Below, piece after piece: positions 8,739-15,018 of a stretch of 15,018 bases of DNA; within the stretch, counting starts at the first letter, position 1; the number at the start of each line of letters is the position of its first letter. Under the pieces are notes generated by a model. The model made no database searches. It was not told the DNA's origin and saw only the letters and a program-made list of their open reading frames with translations. Both the position numbers and the translations under genes were made by a program. This DNA comes from Psilocybe azurescens. Lineage: Eukaryota > Basidiomycota > Agaricomycetes > Agaricales > Agrocybaceae. The stretch lies in assembly GCA_023853785.1 (NCBI GenBank), contig JAJIRX010000810.1, forward strand, positions 1-15,018, read 5' to 3'.

Positions 8739-8746
8739 AATGGTCT

Positions 8747-9689
8747 TCAGTATCCGTAGGGTTCTCCAGTGTTGTTTGCGATGCCAACGTCATCCGTGGG
8801 GTCGTCATAATCAAAGTAATCAGCTTCTGTGAGGAGAGTCGCTACGCTTGAAAGGACAGTATCTTGGCGTATGTCCTGGTCCTCAACGGTGGCAGTGGTT
8901 GCAGGTGAACTTGGGGCAGTGTTGTCGTATATGTCCCAACTTTCCACATGTGAAGCATGTAACGTCCGGGTCAACGTTGATTCCCAACACTTGTCCGCTG
9001 GTTCGAGTCGGGCGACGAGAAGGCGTGCCGGTCTGATTGTTGATGTTGAAAGGCTGTGGTTGATCAGCCGTCGGCAAGTCGTTCTGTAGGGGTGTCGTGC
9101 AATGTTTGATGAGCATGTGTTCGATGGCTCGCTCAAACCTTTGGAGTTGAAGACATTTGAGGGAGTCGGTGGTGGCTTTGTGGTGGACTCGGACTCACGC
9201 ACGCTTTGACTGCAATGTTTGCCTCAATGATTCGTGATTTTGCCAGATAAATAATTGAAAAATTCAGTTCTCTCGATAAAGGGGGCAAAGGGCTTCACGT
9301 CGTATCAGTTTTCGGCATTTTTCAAGATTTCAAGTAGTTCGTAGGACGGAGAGAGTATTAAAAAGTTGAGACGATGTAGTAGTAGGTTGGGGAACAGAGG
9401 AGGCACGAGCAGTGGAATGAGACATTGTTGGATATTGATTTTTGTTGCCTAGAAGTGTAGCAACTTGACCTTCCTTATAACCTTTGTTGCCAGTCCAGGT
9501 CTAAGTTTTTCCTTGAGCTGGGAAATCCACAGTTGATACTCTAGATTTTGGTCATGCGCCATTGCTGCGCATCTTGCCTTGAGTTCATTGTGTGCTTGTT
9601 TCTCCGCTTCTCGAGACATTATGAACACTATCTCCGAGTTCTTCAAGCATTTGTTGTTGATCTTCTTGGGACTTTGGTATTTTTGTCAT
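8747..9689 (-). pseudogene. ORF3: extra Gag-like protein with two zinc knuckles, after the chromodomain
   Basis: The most plausible start is the ATG at 9689-9687 (MTKIPKSQEDQQQMLEEL), soon after the pol end. The first part is Gln/Glu-rich and probably helical (SREAEKQAHNELKARCAAM, YQLWISQLKEKL). A Ser/Thr-rich linker follows, then SYELLEILKNAEN, FAPFIERTEFFNYL and RFERAIEHMLIKH. Next comes a CCHC knuckle CFTCGKLGHIRQHC (8957-8916) and a second Cys/His cluster CNHCHR...GPGHTPRYC (8903-8856). The end is acidic (ADYFDYDDPTDD) and closes with GEPYGY and TGA. About 310 residues in all. It is broken by several frameshifts and by TGA at 9307-9305 and 8885-8883. It is probably an RNA- or DNA-binding accessory protein of the element. 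I recognise no named family beyond the knuckles. Confidence 0.7.
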
Positions 9690-9847
9690 GAGGAAAATAG
9701 GTTTGTGAGTATTTTGGGAAAGAGAGTGGACTTGACCCGTTTGATCAAGGGAAAGGAGAGCATGTTGATTGATTATCGAGTGAGGGAAGATGGTGGTCTT
9801 TTTACAGCTTGTGACGTGTTCGGTAAGCCTGTAAGATTTCGTTACCG

Positions 9848-9980
9848 GTTTTCTTCAAAGACCGAAGCCGGTTCCCACGTTGCTTCGGTGATCGGATAGT
9901 CCTTCCATTTGATGTAGTACTGGTATCCTCTTCCTCTTTTCGATGTTTGAGAATCGTTTCTATTTCCCAATGTTCTTCTT
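9848..9980 (-). other. Chromodomain at the C-terminus of pol
   Basis: On the minus strand it reads HWEIETILKHRK, then after a one-base deletion GYQYYIKWKDYP and TWEPASVFEEN. The aromatic residues (W of HWEI, Y of GYQY, W of KWKDYP) and the TWEP motif are hallmarks of chromodomains, which bind methylated histone H3 tails. In chromoviruses this domain follows the integrase and directs insertion, often into heterochromatin. TAA follows shortly after the domain, near 9843. Confidence 0.9.
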
Positions 9981-10199
9981 CGTTTAATATCTCTGGTGGC
10001 GGTCGAATGAAATTAGGTCCATGTGTTTCAGTTTTGTGATATGGATTAAGAAGTGTCGCATGGAATACATTGTGAATGAGCCATCCTTTGGGGAGTTCCA
10101 GCTGATAAGTTAGGGGTCCTAAGACTTCTTTAATTTTGAAGGGTCCTTCTCGTTTCGGGTGCCATTTTCTTGTGATAATTGATTTGTAAATTTGTCGCT

Positions 10200-11168
10200 T
10201 CTAGCCAAACCTTTTTGACCTTGGGTGAACGGTGTGAATTTTGAGTTCTTCCTTTCAGCCATCCTTGTCCGGGCTAGTTCATGGGCTGCTAGGGCTTCTT
10301 CTTGATCCTTTGAAGATACTTCAGTCTTTCTTCTACTGAAGGGAATTTGGTGTGTTCGAATGCGGTAGGGATTGCAATGGGGAATATCCAAGAATCAGTT
10401 CGAATGGTGTTCTCTGTCTGCCTGCATGTCTTTGATTGTTGTGGGAGTGAATTCAAGGGTACCCAAGTTGTTTGTGCCAGTCTTCTGAATGAGATGAGCA
10501 GTATATGGATAGATAGGCTTCAATTTCTTGGTTGTATCGTTCCGTTGTTCCGTCCGTTTGAGGGTGGTAAGCAGTTGAAAATTTTGATTTTACTCCGAGG
10601 AGTTTCATTAACTCCTTGAATGATTCAGCGGCAAATCTGGGGTCTCGATCTGACGTGAGGCTGTCCGGGGTAGTCCAAACCTTTTGTAGAGATTGTCCAT
10701 TAAGAGTTTGCCAGTCCTTTCAGCATCCAGTCCTTTCATTCGGCAAGGAATAAGAATAAGTCCTTTTGTGTTTCCATGATCGGTGATGCTTAGAATCACA
10801 ATTCAACTTCTCCTTGTTTGTCCAGGATCGGTGGAAGGTCTGTAAGGAAATCCATAGCACTGTCTGCAAAGGTCGGGCTGACTTTGGTCCAGGTATCGGT
10901 ATGAATGATGGGTTAGAGGGATGTTGATTTACTTTGAATTCGGCAGGTGGCACATCCTTTTACATATTGTTTGACAAATGATCGTAATCCTGGCCACCAG
11001 TAGTGTTGTTTTACTGAATTGAATGTTTCTAATTCTCCGGGGTGTCCAGCTGAAATAGGGTTGTGATATGATTTGACTATGTCCTTCCGCAGGGTTTGAT
11101 CTTTTGGAATGTAGGCTCGTCCATGGTAGTATAAGATGGTTTTGCCGTTCACAATCTCTGTTTTCCAT
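10200..11168 (-). other. Integrase domain of pol
   Basis: The zinc-binding part reads SYHNPISAGHPGELETF, QHYWWPGL and CATCRIQ (near 11095-10935), an HHCC motif. The catalytic core shows its first acidic residue in MDFLTDLPP, ITDHGNTKGLILIPC, the second in the SDRDPRF position (near 10655), and the glutamate in TAYHPQTDG-TTERYNQEIE, with GAA at 10542-10540. A C-terminal part with VWLEATNL and LPKGWLIHNVFHATLLNPY leads into the chromodomain. The DDE residues are all present, but frameshifts break the core at several points. Confidence 0.9.
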
Positions 11169-11358
11169 TCTTTGAGGTCATGTCATGCATTTGGCGGTCC
11201 TCCCTCTAATAGGGTTTTCATTGCTTCTGCTGCATTATGGTCCAGTTTGTTCGCATTGGCAATCCTTTCCTGTAACTCAGCGTCAATTAAGTCAATGAAA
11301 AGCTTTTCTGGGAGTAGGGTGATGTTTTCATTGTCATGGTCTTCTTCCGGGGGTAAAA

Positions 11359-11790
11359 TCAGGGGCGTCTTGAAAGGGTATCGGATTGAATCATTTTGTT
11401 TCCAGGTAGATGTACCAATTTCAGGTTGAATTCTGAGACGTACAGAGACCAGCGTGCCTGTCGTCGATTCAGATTTTGGGCCGATCTGAAATATGTTAAA
11501 TTCTTGTGATCTGAATATACTGTAGTCGAGTGTTCTGATCCTTGGATGTAGTGTCTCCATTCCTGTAGTGCTCGGATTATTCCAAATAATTCTCTGTCAT
11601 AGATTTTGTAATTTCTTTCGGTTGGGGAAAATGTTCTTGATATAAATGCGCATGGGTGTCTTTCGCCATTTCCATCTAGTTGGGTGAGGACTGCTCCAGA
11701 GGCGTATTTTGAAGCATCAGATTCAATTTGAAATGGTTTAGCAGGGTCAGGCATCAAGAGTACTGGTTCTTCTGTGAATTGTTTCTTTAG
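11359..11790 (-). other. RNase H domain of pol
   Basis: This domain is almost intact: [65 protein letters not shown] and SDTLSRRP. The acidic residues in ESDAS, DREL, YSDHKN and SDTLSR form the metal-binding set of the Ty3-type RNase H. It removes the RNA strand of the hybrid during reverse transcription. A spacer of about 60 codons rich in Glu and Asp follows before the integrase. Confidence 0.92.
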
Positions 11791-11899
11791 TTCATCAAAG
11801 GCAGCTTGAGTTACTGTCGTTCCATAAAAATCCTTTGTCTTTCTTCAGGAGTTCATTCAAAGGTTGAGCTACTTCAGAGAACTTCCGGATGAATTTTTG

Positions 11900-12770
11900 G
11901 TAAAGTTTCCAAAGCCTAGAAATGATCGGACTTGTTTGCGAGTAGTAGGCGCTGGCCAGTCCTGAATTCCTTGAGTTTTGTTGGGTCCATGGAGATCTTT
12001 CCTGCTTCGACAATCATTCCGAGATATTCCACTTTCTCCCTGAGCAAATGAGCATTTTTCCGGTTTGAGATAGAGATCGTTTCTCGGAGTCGTTGGAGAA
12101 CCATTTTAGTGTACTTTTCCAGTTCCTTGATCTTTGCAAAGATTAAGATGTCATCCATATAGATGATTACGAAGCATTGTGATATCATATCTTTGAAGAT
12201 CAAGTCCATCATGGATTGGAAGGTTGCTGGGGAGTTGCACATGCCAAAGAACATTACAGTTGGTTCAAAAGTCCTCGGTTGGTTTTGAATGCTGCTTTCC
12301 ATTGGTCACCTTGTCTTTATCCTGATGTTGTTGTAGCCCCATCGGATATCCAGCTTTTTGGTGAAGAATTTTGTGCCTTTTAACTTGTCCATGAGCTCCG
12401 TTATCCGTGGTAGTGGGTAGGCGTTTTGATGGTCCAGTCGTTCAGATATCTGTAGTCTTGACAAGGTCTGAGCTTTCCATCCTTTTTGATACGAAGAAGA
12501 ATGGAGATGCCATAGGTGATTCAGAGGGCCGAATGTATCCTTTGTCCAATTGTTCCTTTGTCCAGTTGTCCAGTTCCTGTTTGTTCTGCCGGTGTAATAT
12601 TATATGCCTTGAATTTCTTTGGTATGAATCCTTCTTTAACTCAATTTTGTGGTCCCATAGGTCTTGGTTCCGGGAATCGGTCTGCCGCTTGTTTGTCAAA
12701 GAGGTCCATATATGACTGATATTTTGGGGGAATAATTTCTTGGAGAGGTTTTGTGGGTTTCTCTGGTTCA
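11900..12770 (-). other. Reverse transcriptase domain of pol
   Basis: Motifs in order are [20 protein letters not shown] (near 12550-12500), KLDI, then FFGMCNSPATFQSMM (near 12240-12200) and the catalytic IIYMDDILIFA with YMDD at 12161-12150. The thumb follows, ending FYQKFIRKFSEVAQPLN. The polymerase copies the element RNA into DNA. The catalytic aspartates in YMDD are intact, but several frameshifts break the domain, notably near 12640, 12440, 12300 and 12060. Confidence 0.92.
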
Positions 12771-12969
12771 TATTGTTGGGCTAATGTCTGTGAGGTAGTG
12801 ATCTTGGTGTTAAGCCATGTTTCTTTTATTTTATCTTCGTTTATGCCCGATGTATTGATGATCAGTGATTCGAATTCTTCCAATGGGTGGGTGGTCTCGA
12901 TTATTGATGTTTGTTCGTCCGTTTCTTCTTCAATGGTAGTCTGATTTATTGTAGGTCCTTGACGTGGTT

Positions 12970-13413
12970 TCTAAGTTATCTGTCCGTTCTGCCAGTTGAT
13001 TCCTGGATTCTTTTCCTGTAACCAAGGGAAACCCAGAATAATTTTCTGTTTCCTAGTCCAGAGACCAGTAATTGTTCCCGATGGTTCGGTTTCCAACCTT
13101 TAAGTCCAGGTCTACAAATGACGAGATGGTTCCTTTCTTGTTTGGGGTCCCGTCTACATTATAAACTCGGATTGGTTTTTCCAAGGGTTGGGTCTTGGGT
13201 CCAAAAGTTTTTGTGTAGTAATTCTGGTCAATGAATTTTCCTCCTGCTCCTGAGTCTAAGAGAGCAGAGGTTTCGACAATTTGTGAGCCATTCTGTTTCT
13301 TTGCAGGGGAATGAAACTGGTGAAGCATAGTTTTATTCTCAATTGTTGCCGTAAGTACAGATTGTATCTTCAGATAAGGAGAGACAGACGTCGCTCTGTT
13401 TCTCCTCTTTAAA
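12970..13413 (-). other. Aspartic protease domain of pol
   Basis: The active-site motif reads ALLDSGAGGKFID (near 13260-13220), the D-S/T-G of retroviral-type proteases, in a region opening MLHQFHSPAK. The C-terminal part ILGFPWL...NPGINW (near 13040-13000) is the segment typical of Ty3/gypsy proteases. One frameshift separates the two parts near 13060. The enzyme would cut Gag and Pol in the particle. Confidence 0.85.
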
Positions 13414-14595
13414 AATCCTTTTCTTCTTTCTCTTCAAATCCTGTTTTAACCATGAGGTCTGCAAGTTCATCTTTTTCGTCCTTGTTCAGGCTCCTGATAT
13501 GGGCATGGAGTTCCTTTGGGGTCCACTTCTTGCTGGGTTGTCCTTGGGTTCTGTTCTGGTTTGTTGGTCCTTTCTGTGGGCACATTCCTGGATAGATGTC
13601 CTCGTTGTTTGCACCTGAAACAGGCGCCTTTCCTGATTAATTCGGCCTGTTCTTCGCTGTCATGGCTTTACGTCCATCCTGTTTGGGTCGTAGTTCCTGT
13701 TGTTTCTTGGGAAGTTGTTCCATTGTGGCGCCCTCCTGCGTTCTTCTGGTTCTTCTCTAAAGACCTTGGCCAGTCTATAGTTGGTGTCAAATGTTGTTGC
13801 TTTTTGTACCATCCTTGGATTGTCCTTGGAAGGTCTTCAGAGTACAGGATCCTGTCGGCAAGCTGAGGTGTGATGCATTTTTGGAATAATCCAATGAGGT
13901 GGGCATGGTCTGATTCCGTTTCTGTTCCTAGATTGGCTTGTCCTACCAACAATTTGAACTTGTTGATGATGTCTTCCACTCTTTCGTTGGGTTTTTGCCT
14001 AAGTCATTTTATGTCGTTCATGGCTGATCTGGTTTCATCCACTGGAGTGAATGCGTCATGGAATTTTTCAAGAATGTGCTGAGGGTGTCCCATTCGATGG
14101 TTTGGTTGGGACTAGTTCCTTTGTCCTTGAGGTCAAGTACTGTTCCTTCCATAGTTTTGCTCCTCCTTCCATGCAGAATGATAAAATGAAGGCAATTTTC
14201 TTCTTGTCTGTGTTGTAGATGTCATCGTTTATGTCCATGTAGAGATAGCAGTCTTGTATGAAAGACCTGGACTTTGTCCTGTCTCCATCGAATACAGTGG
14301 GTTTGTTGATCGAGATTTCTTTCTTTCCGTTTGTTTCGACCATGTCTGTGTCTTGTTGTTCTTCTTGATCTATCGCCAGGGTTGATAATAAGCTATAGCG
14401 AGTTTGATAGGTCTTCGTTGCCTAGGTTGATATCTTCAGAGCTTTGTCTGGACGGGTTCGGTGTCTGCCAATTTTGTGTCGGGGTTCCTTCTTCTGAGCT
14501 GTCGGTAGCGGAATTCCGCTTTCGGTGGTGCCGTGTTTCGTTTCGGGTTTCAGAGGTCTCGCCTGCTGGGGAGCGGGCGAGATTCGTAGATGAGC
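13409..14595 (-). pseudogene. gag: gag (capsid and nucleocapsid), frameshifted
   Basis: The best-preserved ATG is at 14343-14341 (MVETNGKKEISINKPTVFDG). An open, Ser/Thr-rich stretch upstream (SPAGETSETRNETRHHRK) suggests the true start lay close to the LTR and was lost. The capsid part has SRSFIQDCYLYMDIND and EGGAKLWKEQYL, typical of the retrotransposon Gag family, then FKLLVGQANLG. A CCHC knuckle CFRCKQRGHLSRN lies at 13622-13583, its last Cys displaced by a one-base deletion. The end reads KTGFEEKEEKDF and stops at 13411-13409. At least five frameshifts and a TGA at 14006-14004 break it. Gag would form the particle shell and bind the RNA. Confidence 0.85.
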
Positions 14596-14604
14596 TAGTT
14601 CTTT
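14593..14604 (-). promoter_or_regulatory. Primer-binding site, self-priming type
   Basis: Directly inside the 5' LTR the minus strand reads AAAGAACTAGCT. It does not begin TGG, as a tRNA 3'-end match would. Eleven bases (AAGAACTAGCT) are complementary to the LTR sense strand at 14719-14709, which lies about 30 nt downstream of a TATTTATA box and so at the likely RNA 5' end. This is the arrangement of Tf1/sushi-type elements, whose RNA folds back to prime its own copying. The role is inferred; the 11-nt complementarity is seen. Confidence 0.6.
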
Positions 14605-15018
14605 TGTTACGACTTCAAGCTTATATTCACGCGTGGATAAAGCCGACAGTCAAGTAGTCAAGAACAGCGAGTTCCAAGCAGTGTCAAGTAAGAGGAGGTT
14701 AGATTCTCAAGAACTAGCTAAAGAATACAGTGGATCCTTCCTGGTATAAATACTATGAACCGCACAGCAAGTTGAAACGAGTTTGAATGTTCATCAGCAG
14801 ATGTATATAAGAATAGAGGAAACAGATCAAGCGTTCATCAAAGATGTATCATAAAAGATAGAAGTGAAAGTCCATCAAAGATATGATGGAGTTTCATAGA
14901 TATGATGGAAAGCAAAGTTCATCAGAACATACGATGATGTATCAATGATGTGAAGGATGACAAAGAAAAGGAAGGGAGAAAAGAAAAAGAAAAGAGAAAA
15001 GAAAAAGAAAATAAAGTG
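14605..15018 (-). repeat. 5' LTR of the chromovirus, cut by the window end
   Basis: In plus orientation it begins TGTTACGACTTCAAG and matches the 3' LTR (7876-8281) to the last base of the window (gaaaataaagtg). By comparison with the other copy only about 9 bases are missing. Differences from the 3' LTR are mainly transitions and short indels. Read on the minus strand, TATTTATA at 14752-14745 is the likely TATA box for the element RNA. Confidence 0.9.

Larger units (their letters stand above)
9843..13413 (-). pseudogene. pol: pol polyprotein (protease, RT, RNase H, integrase, chromodomain), frameshifted
   Basis: All enzyme domains of a Ty3/gypsy Pol are present in order on the minus strand and fill about 3.57 kb (around 1190 residues if intact), the usual size. 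They fall into many separate frames because of 1-2 nt indels, several at homopolymers, and there is a TGA at 11185-11183. The protease frame is open back to the gag stop and lies in the -1 frame relative to gag. The order protease-RT-RNase H-integrase, with the chromodomain last, rules out Ty1/copia. Confidence 0.9.
7876..15018 (-). mobile_element. Ty3/gypsy chromovirus (LTR retrotransposon), nearly complete, defective
   Basis: On the minus strand the order is 5' LTR (from the window end to 14605), primer-binding site, gag, protease, reverse transcriptase, RNase H, integrase, chromodomain, ORF3, polypurine tract and 3' LTR (8281-7876). RT before integrase plus a C-terminal chromodomain defines a Ty3/gypsy chromovirus. 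The two LTRs are colinear over about 410 bp with some 20-30 differences by eye, so the insertion is not recent. Frameshifts interrupt every coding part and at least four in-frame TGA codons are present. The full length would be about 7.15 kb, including a nested solo LTR of 423 bp. Confidence 0.93.

Noticed and set aside
9579..14657. Plus-strand open frames across the retrotransposon (for example 9579-9899, 11136-11429, 12407-12715, 13516-13866, 14331-14657)
   Set aside because: They lie opposite well-supported gag, pol and ORF3 segments on the minus strand, have no recognisable domains and follow from the codon structure of the other strand.

Overview
The window looks like nuclear DNA of a filamentous fungus, most likely a basidiomycete of the Agaricomycetes. 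The evidence is a plant-cell-wall glycoside hydrolase gene cut by many introns of about 45-60 nt with GT/AG ends, next to a Ty3/gypsy chromovirus of a type common in those genomes. The genus cannot be fixed from the sequence alone.

Layout. Positions 1-1364 hold nothing I can recognise. Positions 1365-5783 (+) carry a multi-exon gene for a family GH115 enzyme (xylan alpha-glucuronidase family). Every expected segment can be found, but the frame is broken by a dozen or more 1-2 nt indels. Splice sites are almost all canonical, and I found no nonsense substitution outside the shifted stretches. This is either a very young pseudogene or an intact gene with uncorrected consensus indels. Positions 5979-6205 (-) hold the last two exons of a convergent, unidentified host gene, whose upstream part stops at a repeat block. 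Positions 6201-7875 are AT-rich and repetitive: a foldback element with a nearly perfect long inverted repeat, then a tandem duplication of about 115 bp.

Positions 7876-15018 are one Ty3/gypsy chromovirus on the minus strand. It has a 406-bp 3' LTR (7876-8281), a polypurine tract, gag, protease, RT, RNase H, integrase and chromodomain, and a 5' LTR that starts at 14605 and is cut by the window end, probably about 9 bases short. Gag and pol are broken by frameshifts and TGA stops.

Three things stand out in this element. (1) An 11-nt sequence just inside the 5' LTR is complementary to the LTR about 30 nt downstream of a TATA box, as in Tf1/sushi-type self-priming. (2) A further reading region after the chromodomain (ORF3) carries a second, Gag-like double zinc knuckle. 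(3) A solo LTR of a related subfamily sits inverted between ORF3 and the 3' LTR, flanked by a perfect 5-bp target-site duplication, so a roughly 400-bp inverted repeat now ends the element.

In working order, gag and pol would build particles, copy the RNA and integrate the copy, with the chromodomain steering integration to chromatin. ORF3 would be an extra nucleic-acid-binding factor of unknown role. The element as given is not autonomous.
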